A DNA stretch of 64,000 nucleotides from Methanomassiliicoccus sp. (GTDB lineage Archaea; Thermoplasmatota; Thermoplasmata; Methanomassiliicoccales; Methanomassiliicoccaceae). The notes beneath the pieces are model-generated. The model saw only the letters and a list, made by a program, of their open reading frames with translations. It was not told where the DNA came from and searched no databases. The stretch is taken from the NCBI GenBank assembly GCA_012719175.1, contig JAAYAX010000005.1, positions 1-64,000 of the forward strand, read 5' to 3'. Of this stretch, positions 1-8,700 are shown in pieces (position 1 is the first letter of the stretch; each line of letters opens with the position of its first letter). The position numbers and the translations under genes were made by a program.

Positions 1-750
1 ACCGGCGAACTATACAAGTCGACAGACTGGGGACTAGCTCGAGCTGTATTGCATGGTGAGGTAACTATTGATGAGGAGGTAGATATCTTAAAGGCAGATG
101 GGTCAATTGGAACGTTCTTGATATCTGCATCTCCTATTAAAAATAATAAAGGAGAAATAATAGGGTCGATGGAGATCGATAATGACATCACCTCATTAAA
201 GAAAATGGAGAGGGAGTTGACTACTACTAAAGCATCATTGGAGGCAATAATAAATCAGATGCCAGTATGTGTTGCGATAGCGGAGGCTACCACTGGAAAT
301 ATCGTTATGTCGAACCAAGCCCATAATGATCTATTCACTGATCCGGATCCGGCAAGAACTATCTTCAGTAACGACGGTGATGTAAAATTCCTCAATCCAG
401 ATATGACTCCAATGGTCTGGGAGGAATATCCCCTGACGAAAGCAGTAATGTCCGGAAGTACTAGCATAGGTAGTGAAGCATTCCTAAAATACAGGGATGG
501 AAAAGTAAAACCGATTCTAACTTGTGCCGCTCCAGTGAAAGATAATAATGGGCATATACGGGCAGGAGTATCGATCATTGTCGATATTACGGAGATAAAA
601 AATCACGAGAGAAAGATGCAAGAAAAAATTCAAGAACTCACGCATCTTAACTCTGAACTGCATAAATATGCTTATGTCACCTCTCAGGATCTGAGGGAGT
701 CCATGAAAATGATATCCACATACCTCCAGTTCATTGAGAAGAGTAGCTAA
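1..750 (+). pseudogene. Truncated PAS-domain sensor protein (partial at left edge)
   Basis: The reading frame is open to the left edge of the window, so the N-terminus is missing. Two PAS-like modules can be read: the end of one finishing in EIDNDITSLKK, and a complete one finishing in VSIIVDITEIKN. A short coiled coil follows and then the beginning of a HisKA dimerisation domain. The H-box, normally of the form YVASHDLQEP, reads YVTSQDLRES here, so the phospho-accepting His is Gln and the following Pro is lost. The frame stops about 18 residues later and no HATPase domain follows in any frame I can follow. It is either a decayed histidine kinase or a PAS-only signalling protein. Base composition is AT-rich compared with the rest of the window. 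Confidence 0.7.
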
Positions 751-1065
751 CAATACGAAAAAGGTCATCATCGGAACAAAAAATATTGACATTAAAAAAT
801 TTATCTAACTTAACGAGTTGGCTCATCTAAACACTTTACTTTCATTTCTTCTCTGAATAATATTGTTAGTACTTCTTGCTTCTCAATGAGATGTCATATC
901 AATCACTTACACCTTTTTTGATAGCAACCGGTCTCCTAAATGTGGGCAGTAAAATATTCCCTGGTTTGTTTATCTTCGAAGGTCAATGTGTTTCAAACCA
1001 ATTTCAACTAGCGCTGAATAATTTGTTCGATAGTAATGATGGTTATTGCATCTAGGGTAAACTGA
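751..1065. other. AT-rich intergenic stretch
   Basis: No convincing gene was seen between the truncated sensor and the next small ORF. The stretch is AT-rich with many stops in all frames. The missing kinase ATPase domain is not recognisable here as a frameshifted remnant. Confidence 0.5.
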
Positions 1066-1338
1066 TTATTTCAACCTTCTCAGGTTTTGAATGTGCTTTT
1101 CTACCGACATGTCTCCATGAGCAACGTGAGGAAAACGACCTTCCTTTATATCATTACAAAATCGAGGGAGCTCCGTTTCAACAAATAACTGACATCTTTT
1201 GTAGATAAGATCAGCATCTATGTCGTTGACACTACGAGGGATTTTTACAATAAATTCTATATCTGTCCCTCGCCTCAATATATCAAGTTCGTCCAAGCCT
1301 TCGACTATGCTAGTGTTCTCTCCACCTTTTTTCCTCAT
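1066..1338 (-). CDS. Hypothetical small protein
   Basis: About 90 residues, charged, with an Ile/Val-rich strand (TDIEFIVKIPRSV) followed by an amphipathic helix with two Cys (RCQLFVETELPRFCNDI). I do not recognise the family. An upstream in-frame TTG at 1353 is possible, but the ATG at 1338 has a weak GGTTGATG upstream and is preferred. It lies alone in an AT-rich, gene-poor stretch, so it could be accessory or a remnant. The protein-like composition supports coding only moderately. Confidence 0.4.
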   Translation of the reverse strand: MRKKGGENTSIVEGLDELDILRRGTDIEFIVKIPRSVNDIDADLIYKRCQLFVETELPRFCNDIKEGRFPHVAHGDMSVEKHIQNLRRLK

Positions 1339-1691
1339 GATGTCATCAACCAAGAAAACTCAACTCGATAATCACATTTATTGTATTTAATCCTCTTTCA
1401 AGTTAGGTAAAAATAATATACTCATGTATCTTTATTGTAATCATATTATTGCATAAGGAGTACCAACTGAATATGTGCCTTTGTCAAGACATCGTATTGT
1501 GTATGGGCAGTCAGGGCGAAATTGGTATTTTTTCCTCTGCATCATTCTACATAAAAACAAATGTGGTTTCATCCTTCCGTGAAAGGCCTCAAACCACCCT
1601 AAGCCTAAATGAGAATGTCATGGGTTTTGGAATATAGGCTGTATGTTTCAGTTTCTGGACAACACTGACAACTATCGAACCTAGTGTCTTC
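1339..1691. other. Gene-poor AT-rich stretch with a weak ORF
   Basis: A 62-codon frame at 1449-1637 ends at a TAG and the same frame then stays open to 1850. The translated sequence up to the TAG is not protein-like enough to call a gene. No other feature was seen. Confidence 0.35.
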
Positions 1692-1850
1692 ATGGAGCAA
1701 GTTAATCCATGCTTTGAAGGTAACTTAGAATCGTTTAGGCACCAAGTTTTAGATATTGCCACTTCGTACTTTCAATTCAAGAATTCAGCAGAAAAAATGG
1801 ATGATTTTGGTATGTTTCCCATGAACCCCTTCACACAGGAGCGTTTATAG
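1692..1850 (+). pseudogene. Small ORF or gene remnant directly upstream of the hydantoinase gene
   Basis: A 52-codon frame beginning ATG-GAG-CAA and ending TAG one base before the hydantoinase start. The product is rich in Phe, Asn and Gln (FRHQVLDIATSYFQFKN) and looks like the C-terminal end of a larger protein, but I cannot assign a family. The frame is open back to another TAG at 1635. Abutting the next start suggests translational coupling or an eroded upstream partner gene. Confidence 0.3.
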
Positions 1851-1851
1851 T

Positions 1852-3873
1852 ATGAATTTCGAAAATAGAATTGATCTAGGCCTGGGAATTGACACCGGGG
1901 GCACATACACGGATGCGGTCATAGTCGATATGAAGGATGGAAGGGTGCTATGTAAAGCAAAGGCCCTAACAACGCATCACGATCTTGCTCAAGGAATCGA
2001 AATGGCAATTGAAAAGCTAGATCATATGCATTTTTTACATGTAGGCCTCATGGCCATTTCATCCACCTTAGCCACTAATGCCGTAGTAGAGGGAAAGGGT
2101 TGCAGAGTCGGCCTAATTGTCATCGGACATGAGATTGGAAGTAACATCCCCGTGGACGAGATTGTGGAGATACAAGGGGGTCATAATCTCCATGGCGTTC
2201 CGCAATCTTGGCTGGGTATTGACCAAGCAAAGGAATTCGTAACAAGAGTAAAGAATAGGGTGGACGCCTTTGCTGTTTCAAGCTACCTGAGTATCAGAAA
2301 TCCAGAACATGAGAATATAATAAAAAATATGATTCATTCGATTTCATCCAGCCCAGTAGTATGCGGCCATGAGCTTTCATCTGCCCTGGGTTTTCATGAG
2401 AGAACAATAACCGCTGTGCTAAATGCTCGCCTTATCCCAATTGTCTCAGACCTGATTCAGTCCATCAAAAAAGTGCAGGAACGGATGAACTTAAATGTCC
2501 CGCTTATGATCGTGAGAGGGGATGGAGCCCTTATGAGTGAGACGATGGCTAGAGAGAGGCCTGTGGAAACGATATTATCTGGTCCAGCCGCCTCTGTCAT
2601 CGGAGCTAAAACGACAACTGGCCATCAAGATGCGGTAATTGTTGATGTAGGTGGGACCACCACTGATATTGGTATTCTGAGAAGTGGACAGCCGCGTTTG
2701 GATGCTGAAGGAGCAATGATCGGAGGAAGGAGAACAAGGGTTCGAGCCATCGACGTTTTCACATCAGGCATTGGTGGTGATTCTAGGATTGTAGTCGCGG
2801 GCGGCAAGATCTCTCTGTGTGCTAATCGGGCGGTGCCATTGTGTATAGGGGCAAGCTCCAATAAAATAATCTTGGAGAAATTAAGAGTCCTACTAACTGC
2901 TCATATAAGGCCAGTGTCATTGCTTTCCGACCTAGATAATGTTCCTCAAGCGACCGAATTCTTTGTTTTTTCAAAAGATCTGCCTGATGTGGACCTGGCA
3001 CCAGAACATCGTAAGCTCTTGGATATGATGAGAATAGAACCACGCTCGTTCTACGAGCTAGCAGGCATGGCAAATGTGCATCTGACAACAATAAACCTAA
3101 AAAAGTTGGAGGCTCTTGGCATGATTTATCGTGTTGGCCTAACGCCAACAGATATCCTTCATGCAGATGGATCCTACATCGAGTATGATGCGGTAGCATC
3201 TAAAATCGCTGTGGGGGTGCAAGCTTGTCAAGCCGATATGAAGATAGATGATTTCATTCGAGCGGTGATGACCTTAGTAGAAGAGAAAATCGCCATCGAT
3301 GTGGTGAAAAAACTCATTTATGAAGAAATAGGGGAAGTACCTTATGACGGCGTCGGAGCTTTTCTGATTGAAAACATGATTCGTGGCACTGGCCGACAAG
3401 ACTTGACTTGCAGGCCATTGTTGAACAAACCGATTATTGGAATAGGGGCTCCAGTAAAAGCATACCTTCCTGGTGTGGCAGATCGTCTGAACACAAAACT
3501 GGTCCTGCCGGAACACTCCGAGGTTGGTAATGCCATAGGGGCGATATCAGGCAATGTAGTTGAATCAATTGAGATGCTGATACGTCCGTTAAAAGGTTTG
3601 AGCATGGTAGATAATCCCCCATGTACATTGTTCTGGTTGCAAGAGAGGAAGGACTTCGAGAGCACGGATGCAGCTATCAACTATGCCAAGGAGGTCGGCT
3701 CCAATCTGGTTCAGAAAAGGGCGATCGAATCTGGTGTTGATTCAATAGAAATTATAATTGAGAACAAACGAAATGAAGCTCGTATAAACAAGAGTCAAAG
3801 GTCCAGTCTCCTACTCGACATAACTCTTGTTATTACGGCCATTGGTAAGCCGCAACTCTTCTTCGAGAGCTAA
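1852..3873 (+). CDS. Hydantoinase/oxoprolinase-family protein
   Basis: A 673-residue member of the hydantoinase A/oxoprolinase group, which has an actin-like ATPase fold. The N-terminal phosphate loop reads GIDTGGTYTDAV (about residues 12-23) and the second loop reads VDVGGTTTDIG (about 265-275). At about residues 382-440 there is a stretch that looks like a winged helix (LLDMMRIEPRSFYELAGMA ... LEALGMIYRVG), not part of the minimal enzyme. The substrate cannot be read from sequence; family members open cyclic amides such as hydantoins or 5-oxoproline. No HyuB partner is next to it. The gene is AT-richer than the genes downstream, which may indicate transfer. An AGGAG lies 12 nt before the start. 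Confidence 0.8.
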   Translation: MNFENRIDLGLGIDTGGTYTDAVIVDMKDGRVLCKAKALTTHHDLAQGIEMAIEKLDHMHFLHVGLMAISSTLATNAVVEGKGCRVGLIVIGHEIGSNIPVDEIVEIQGGHNLHGVPQSWLGIDQAKEFVTRVKNRVDAFAVSSYLSIRNPEHENIIKNMIHSISSSPVVCGHELSSALGFHERTITAVLNARLIPIVSDLIQSIKKVQERMNLNVPLMIVRGDGALMSETMARERPVETILSGPAASVIGAKTTTGHQDAVIVDVGGTTTDIGILRSGQPRLDAEGAMIGGRRTRVRAIDVFTSGIGGDSRIVVAGGKISLCANRAVPLCIGASSNKIILEKLRVLLTAHIRPVSLLSDLDNVPQATEFFVFSKDLPDVDLAPEHRKLLDMMRIEPRSFYELAGMANVHLTTINLKKLEALGMIYRVGLTPTDILHADGSYIEYDAVASKIAVGVQACQADMKIDDFIRAVMTLVEEKIAIDVVKKLIYEEIGEVPYDGVGAFLIENMIRGTGRQDLTCRPLLNKPIIGIGAPVKAYLPGVADRLNTKLVLPEHSEVGNAIGAISGNVVESIEMLIRPLKGLSMVDNPPCTLFWLQERKDFESTDAAINYAKEVGSNLVQKRAIESGVDSIEIIIENKRNEARINKSQRSSLLLDITLVITAIGKPQLFFES

Positions 3874-4002
3874 GAGCGCTTCAGTTGAAGTGAGCATAGA
3901 ACATCTTCCGCGGCATTTCCTATTGGAGGTCGAGAACCGAAAGATAGGAATCCGTTCGATCCATCTTAATGTGAATGAAGGCCGACGTGGAGGCTGACCG
4001 GA

Positions 4003-5124
4003 TTATCCCAGTCCGCCAATGATCTCGCCCCTCACCAAACGGCGTTCGGCGAGGCTCTGGCGGGTGAGCGCCTTGATGTTCTTAGGGGTGACCCGCGCCA
4101 AGGTGGGCAGTTGATCGGGGAACACCTTCACCAGCTCCCGCAACAAGTACTCGTTGATAAGTCCCGTGGACCTGATCCCCTCGACGGTCCAATCATCCAC
4201 CAGGGCGTTGGTGCCCTCGACCCCGGCCTTATGGAACGCCTCCGCCAGGATGGAGGTGACAATGGTATTGTCGGCTATGACCGCTATCTCCGCCTCCCTC
4301 AGGGCATACTCGTTCCCGTTGAAGGAAATGGAAAGCCCCCCTCCTTCCCTCACCAGCTGGAAGGCCTGTACGTCGGTAATGGAATCACCGATGTACATGG
4401 TGTCCTCCAGACCGATCCCCGTCCTCCTCCTTATGTCCATCACCGCCGACGCCTTCTCCTCGCCACCGACCGGATTGATGTCCATGAGCAGCTGGTTGAC
4501 CGACATCTCCATCAGGTCCTCCATGAAGATCTCATCGAGCCTGTGGATGGTCGCTCGGTCCTGGAACCGCAGGTCCTCGATGCTCCGGGCGTTCTCAGGC
4601 AACCGCATCTCTTCCATCCTGGCGATCTCCTGAGCGATGGCCTTGATCCGGTCACCCTCACAGGGGTCGGTCTTGATGACATCCATGTCGAGAGCGGTGC
4701 TGTAGGTGTTCTCGAGAGGGAACCCGATGGCGTCGCACAAGGCACTGATGAAGTGCTCGTAGGACGTGGCCACGATGAAGGGGGTCATGAACTCCTGCAC
4801 GAAGCGCATGGTCTTCTTCGCGCCGGGTATCGTCATGATGTTCTTGCGGGAGTACTCTAGAATTGAGGAGTCGGTGGCACCGTAGGCCTTCAGGAAGGGA
4901 AGGATCAGCTTGAGGGTGTCGCCCGCCTTGTAGTTGGGACGCTGGATTAGATTGGATAATATGTCATCGTACTGGCTGACGGTACGGAATAGTTCTGCAC
5001 CGTTCTCTATCATATCGCGGCATAGTTCGAAAGCGTTGTCGTTCTTGGTGATGGGGCCCTCGCTGTCACTGATGAACTGCCTCCATCCCCCAGTCATGGT
5101 CTCCTCAAGTCCGTCAAAGTCCAT
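4003..5124 (-). CDS. Archaeal HAD-superfamily protein, EhaR-like
   Basis: A 373-residue protein beginning with a HAD-type motif I, FISDSEGPITKNDNAFEL (Asp20 is the likely nucleophile), and carrying a motif IV-like MYIGDSITDVQAF at about residue 243. This combination matches the predicted archaeal hydrolase group (COG4030) that includes the protein called energy-converting hydrogenase A subunit R in some methanogens. No other eha genes are in the window, so a role in a hydrogenase complex is unsupported here; a phosphatase role is plausible. It ends the leftward group starting with the PfkB kinase, 22 nt after the small protein. Confidence 0.75.
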   Translation of the reverse strand: MDFDGLEETMTGGWRQFISDSEGPITKNDNAFELCRDMIENGAELFRTVSQYDDILSNLIQRPNYKAGDTLKLILPFLKAYGATDSSILEYSRKNIMTIPGAKKTMRFVQEFMTPFIVATSYEHFISALCDAIGFPLENTYSTALDMDVIKTDPCEGDRIKAIAQEIARMEEMRLPENARSIEDLRFQDRATIHRLDEIFMEDLMEMSVNQLLMDINPVGGEEKASAVMDIRRRTGIGLEDTMYIGDSITDVQAFQLVREGGGLSISFNGNEYALREAEIAVIADNTIVTSILAEAFHKAGVEGTNALVDDWTVEGIRSTGLINEYLLRELVKVFPDQLPTLARVTPKNIKALTRQSLAERRLVRGEIIGGLG

Positions 5125-5146
5125 GCTATTACCCCTCGGCCTCCTC

Positions 5147-5344
5147 TTACGCCGACGATGGCCCTACGCCAACTCCGTGGCAGATCCGTTCAGGTACGAT
5201 TTCGAACCTGATGAGATTCTTATCTTTTATGTGTATTTTTCCATAGGCCGCATAGGCGGCCTGGGGATCGGCATTATCTCTAACATCGTAGCCATCCATC
5301 AATGCGGCTTTAGCTGCAGATATCATGGCATCTCGATTGATCAT
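5147..5344 (-). CDS. Small conserved-looking protein between PfkB kinase and HAD protein
   Basis: A 65-residue product starting at ATG 5344 with a GAGG about 12 nt upstream; the frame is open further upstream but overlaps the kinase gene. It reads as a short helix (RDAMISAAKAALMDGYDV) followed by a strand-rich segment (AYGKIHIKDKNLIRFEIV). I do not recognise it. Its tight fit between two genes on the same strand (31 nt after the kinase, 22 nt before the HAD gene) supports it being real. Confidence 0.5.
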   Translation of the reverse strand: MINRDAMISAAKAALMDGYDVRDNADPQAAYAAYGKIHIKDKNLIRFEIVPERICHGVGVGPSSA

Positions 5345-5375
5345 ATCATCGGGCCTCGGAGAAGCGGCCGGCATC

Positions 5376-6335
5376 CTAGTCCAGCTCCTTGGCGAACCTT
5401 CGCAGGAACCTCTCATCAGGATAGGCCTCTCGGCCGTATGAGGATACGCTTAAGGCCGAGGCCGAGGCCCCGATGCGCCCGCATACCTCCAATGTCGCCC
5501 CGTCCAGGTAGCCGGCCAGAAAACCTGCGGCATATACATCGCCCGCTCCCGTGGTGTCCACAACGACGGCCTTTCTTGCCGGGACCTTTATCGACGAGTT
5601 GTAAGTGGTTATCAACGACCCCTCGCGTCCCAGCGTGCAGACCACGACCTTAGCGCCCATGTCAAGGAGGGTCCTGCTGCCTTCCTGTGGGCCCGAGCCA
5701 GTGAGCATCCTCATCTCCCTATCATTGAGGAACACTATTCGGCTCCTCCCCACAATATCCCCTATCTGCCTCAATCCTCTTCGGGCATATTTCTCTCCGG
5801 GTGCGAAGGAGATGTAGACGTTATCGTCCAACAGATCCAGCAGCTGCTTCTGGAGAAGGAGCGCGGAATCGCTCGAGAATGAGCTGAGGTGCACGAACTT
5901 GGAGGCGTTGAGGTAGCTGATATCGTCGGCCATGAAGGAGAAGAAATCGTTGGAGTTGGGCATGGCCAGGAGGGACCGTTCACCATCTTTCAAAAGGGAG
6001 ATGCACACACCCGCCCTCTTGTACATCTTCACATGGTCGACATCGACACCTTCCATGGAGCGAAGGAGGAACTTGGAACTGTCGTCCTTACCTGTCACTC
6101 CCAGGAATCCGGTGGAATAGCCCATGCGGGAGAGGGCGAACACTGTGTTGGCCGCCGATCCTCCCCCGCTGCGGGCGATGGGCTCCTGCGTCGCTAGCTC
6201 CTGAGAGACCTTCACGAACAGATCCTCATCCCCCACTATCTCCTCACCCGGCTCGAAGGTATGACCAGCCAGGGTGAGAGACGGAACCTTGTAGAAGAGG
6301 TCCACGTTCAGCGCTCCGACCCCGATAACATCCAT
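5376..6335 (-). CDS. PfkB-family carbohydrate kinase
   Basis: A 319-residue ribokinase-fold kinase. The glycine-rich substrate motif GGGSAANTVFALSRMG is at residues 57-72 and the signature DTTGAGDVYAAGF with catalytic Asp266 at 260-272. The substrate is not determined by sequence; archaeal members phosphorylate sugars or nucleosides. A TATA-like ATTATATCC is centred about 26 nt before the ATG and there is no ribosome-binding site, which suggests a leaderless transcript and an independent promoter. Confidence 0.85.
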   Translation of the reverse strand: MDVIGVGALNVDLFYKVPSLTLAGHTFEPGEEIVGDEDLFVKVSQELATQEPIARSGGGSAANTVFALSRMGYSTGFLGVTGKDDSSKFLLRSMEGVDVDHVKMYKRAGVCISLLKDGERSLLAMPNSNDFFSFMADDISYLNASKFVHLSSFSSDSALLLQKQLLDLLDDNVYISFAPGEKYARRGLRQIGDIVGRSRIVFLNDREMRMLTGSGPQEGSRTLLDMGAKVVVCTLGREGSLITTYNSSIKVPARKAVVVDTTGAGDVYAAGFLAGYLDGATLEVCGRIGASASALSVSSYGREAYPDERFLRRFAKELD

Positions 6336-6404
6336 TGGGACGGCCTAGATATGTTCAGGATATAATACCTTATCACCACGGCCTGTGGTTATCATCACAA
6401 TTCT

Positions 6405-7367
6405 TCAGAACAGGTGATCGTCCACGACTCGGGACTCCCTCCCCACGGTGCAGAGCATGGTCTGCAGGCCCAGGGCAGCGATCCGTTCCCTTACCTTGGT
6501 CGCGCTCCTGCCAACGGTATTGATGTACACCGTGGCCCCGGTATCCATAGAGAAGTAGCAGGGAATGCCCTCCCGCCTCATGGACCGCACCTCGAGGATG
6601 ACCCTCAAGGTATCCGGCCTCCACAATATCAGCCCCTGCTCCCCGGTCATGGTGACGGCGTGAAGCTGCAGCGTGTCCACCTCGGCGAGCCGTCCGACCT
6701 CTTCGGCGTCTCCCGCACGAACAGCCCTCTCCATATTGTCCAATGCTGTGGACACATGCTCCAGCCGTGACCTGAAAAAGGGAGAGGTGATCACGTCCCG
6801 GTGGGCCTCATCGGTCAGCTTGTACGCGGGCACGACGGCCACCACCATCGCCAGGTCGATGTCCGCAGGGTATGGTAAGGGCCGGGATACGGAGGTGAGA
6901 TCGTCGCCGCCGTGCCACCGCGAGAACCCCCCGGTCACCGCACGGGAGGCAGAACCAGCCCCTCGTCGGGCAAAGCGTGACAGCTCCACCAGACCCATCT
7001 CCAGGCCCAGCGAGCGGGCGGCCGCGAGGGCGAGCGCGGCGAACCCTGAGGCCGAGGCGCCCAATCCCACGTTGGAGGGAAAATCGTTCCTCGACTCCAT
7101 GCGAAATCCGGAGGTGACGCCCGCTTCTGCGCGCAGGAGGTCGATGACAGCGAGCACCCTTGTCAGCTCCCTCCCCGACAATGTCCTCCCGTCTATCACC
7201 GCTGCATCATGGGGCATGCCGAACTGCACGGTGGTGTGCGTGCGCAGGGGGGCGGTGCACACGGAGATCGAATCATGAAATGGTAGGCGGAGGGACTCAT
7301 CCCTCAGACCATGGTATTTCACAAGTCCCTGGATGGGATGAGCGATGGCCGACGCTTTTGTCATCAT
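6405..7367 (-). CDS. GHMP-family mevalonate decarboxylase homologue
   Basis: A 320-residue protein that follows the diphosphomevalonate decarboxylase pattern: AHPIQGLVKYHGLRDE (Lys17 corresponds to the decarboxylase Lys), VGLGASASGFAALAL (phosphate loop), GAGSASRAVTGGF (Ser/Arg) and FSMDTGATVYIN (the catalytic Asp). It may act on diphosphomevalonate, on mevalonate 5-phosphate, or on mevalonate 3,5-bisphosphate as in Thermoplasma, to make isopentenyl (di)phosphate for archaeal lipids. Keeping both Lys and Asp argues for decarboxylation rather than a pure mevalonate 3-kinase. The start overlaps the archease stop (ATGATG), so the two are cotranslated. Confidence 0.75.
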   Translation of the reverse strand: MMTKASAIAHPIQGLVKYHGLRDESLRLPFHDSISVCTAPLRTHTTVQFGMPHDAAVIDGRTLSGRELTRVLAVIDLLRAEAGVTSGFRMESRNDFPSNVGLGASASGFAALALAAARSLGLEMGLVELSRFARRGAGSASRAVTGGFSRWHGGDDLTSVSRPLPYPADIDLAMVVAVVPAYKLTDEAHRDVITSPFFRSRLEHVSTALDNMERAVRAGDAEEVGRLAEVDTLQLHAVTMTGEQGLILWRPDTLRVILEVRSMRREGIPCYFSMDTGATVYINTVGRSATKVRERIAALGLQTMLCTVGRESRVVDDHLF

Positions 7368-7768
7368 ACATCGAAAAGCACGGTTATGGACGGCTCCTCC
7401 TCGTTCACCTGCAGCAAGTGATAGGTAACCGCCTTGATCTCCTGCCGAGGAGAGTGCTTCGTGGCATCGAACCTCTCTCCTTTAGCTCTGCACTTCAGCA
7501 TCCCCTCGCCGAATGTCACGTCAAACTCGTTGAGGAGCAACCCCTTGGCGTCGAAGATGAACAGCACCTCGGATAGGAAGTTGTAAAGAAGATCGTCCAG
7601 CGTGGAGCCCTCCGCCGTTATATGCTCCTCCACCAGGGCCTCGGCGCTGCTGGCGTCGACGATCTGGTCCATCATCCCGAAGGCGGCGTTCTGGAAGCAC
7701 TCCTCCAGGGTCTCACCGTGCGCCTTGATCATAACGTCGGCAGTGTGCTCGAGGACCTCGTACCTCAT
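7364..7768 (-). CDS. Archease
   Basis: A 134-residue archease, the small protein that activates the RtcB RNA ligase in tRNA splicing and repair. The N-terminal signature EHTADVMIKAHGETLEECFQN and the C-terminal TVLFDV are typical, as is the acidic metal-binding character. The length is close to the family's usual 140. No rtcB gene lies in the window. A TATA-like CTTTTATCC lies about 27 nt before the ATG with no clear ribosome-binding site, so the mRNA is probably leaderless; the promoter diverges from that of the aspartate dehydrogenase gene. Confidence 0.9.
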   Translation of the reverse strand: MRYEVLEHTADVMIKAHGETLEECFQNAAFGMMDQIVDASSAEALVEEHITAEGSTLDDLLYNFLSEVLFIFDAKGLLLNEFDVTFGEGMLKCRAKGERFDATKHSPRQEIKAVTYHLLQVNEEEPSITVLFDV

Positions 7769-7851
7769 CGCTCAGGGATGGGCCCAACGTGGATAAAAGG
7801 ATTGTTCGGCGTTGGGACAGATTCTTATGCAGGTCCGTCATTGGACCTTTC

Positions 7852-8670
7852 GTGCGAATACTGATCATAGGTTGTGGCTCTATCGGATCTGTGCTGGCTA
7901 AGGCCGTGCACGATATGCCAGAGGTCGATCGCATCTATGTGACGGATCAGAGCAAGGACTACGCCCTCCACCTCATCGAGAGCCTGGAGAAGGCCCGTTA
8001 CATCGACAACGTCAACGACAATATCGTGAAGGTGCTGGGAGAGGTCGACCTGGCAGTGGAGGCGGCTAGCCAGGAGGCTGCCCGCAAGTTCATCCCCTTC
8101 GTGCTGGAGAACGGGGCGGACGTGATGGTGATGAGCGTGGGCGTTTTCGCCGATGATGCCTTTCGTGAGAAGTGCTTCACCCTGGCAAAGAAACACCGTT
8201 CCCGCCTGTACGTGCCCTCCGGGGCCATATGTGGTACGGACGGTCTGCACTCCGCCTCCGCCGCTCACATCCAGGAGGTGCACCTGATCACAAGGAAGGG
8301 TCCGCGGGGCCTCAGAGGGGCGCCCGGACTGACGATGAAAGGCATTGATGTCGACACCCTTACCGAGCCTACGGTGGTCTTCGAGGGCAATGCCAGGGAT
8401 GCGTCCAAACAGTATCCGAAGAACCTTAACGTGGCGGCAACGGTCTCGCTCCTCGGAATGGGCTTTGAGAACACCCATGTGACCATCATCTGCGATCCCA
8501 CGACGGAGCGGAACGCGCACACCCTGGTGGTCAAGGGGGATTTCGGCGAGCTGCGATGCGAGACCCAGAACGTCCCATCTCCCATGACGCCCTCCACCAG
8601 CTATCTGGCCGCTCTGTCAGCGGTAGCAGCGATAAAACGGATACTTGGCAACGTATGGATAGGGGTTTGA
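7852..8670 (+). CDS. nadX: L-aspartate dehydrogenase
   Basis: A 272-residue enzyme oxidising L-aspartate to iminoaspartate for NAD biosynthesis. The N-terminal Rossmann motif is VRILIIGCGSIGSVLAKAV, and the region PSGAICGTDGLHSAS followed by TRKGPRGLRGAPGL is typical of the family. The GTG at 7852 is chosen because it sits directly before the first strand; the frame extends upstream to 7789 but would put unrelated residues ahead of the fold. A TTCTTATGC element is 24-30 nt before this GTG, consistent with a leaderless message. nadA and nadC are not nearby. Confidence 0.87.
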   Translation: MRILIIGCGSIGSVLAKAVHDMPEVDRIYVTDQSKDYALHLIESLEKARYIDNVNDNIVKVLGEVDLAVEAASQEAARKFIPFVLENGADVMVMSVGVFADDAFREKCFTLAKKHRSRLYVPSGAICGTDGLHSASAAHIQEVHLITRKGPRGLRGAPGLTMKGIDVDTLTEPTVVFEGNARDASKQYPKNLNVAATVSLLGMGFENTHVTIICDPTTERNAHTLVVKGDFGELRCETQNVPSPMTPSTSYLAALSAVAAIKRILGNVWIGV

Positions 8671-8700
8671 AAAAGGGAAGTGTGGCCGTTAGGCCCTTGA

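Noticed and set aside
4111-4860. Large open frames opposite the EhaR-like gene and many others
   Set aside because: These are antisense shadows typical of GC-rich coding DNA; their translations are rich in Arg, Pro, Gly and His and have no motifs.
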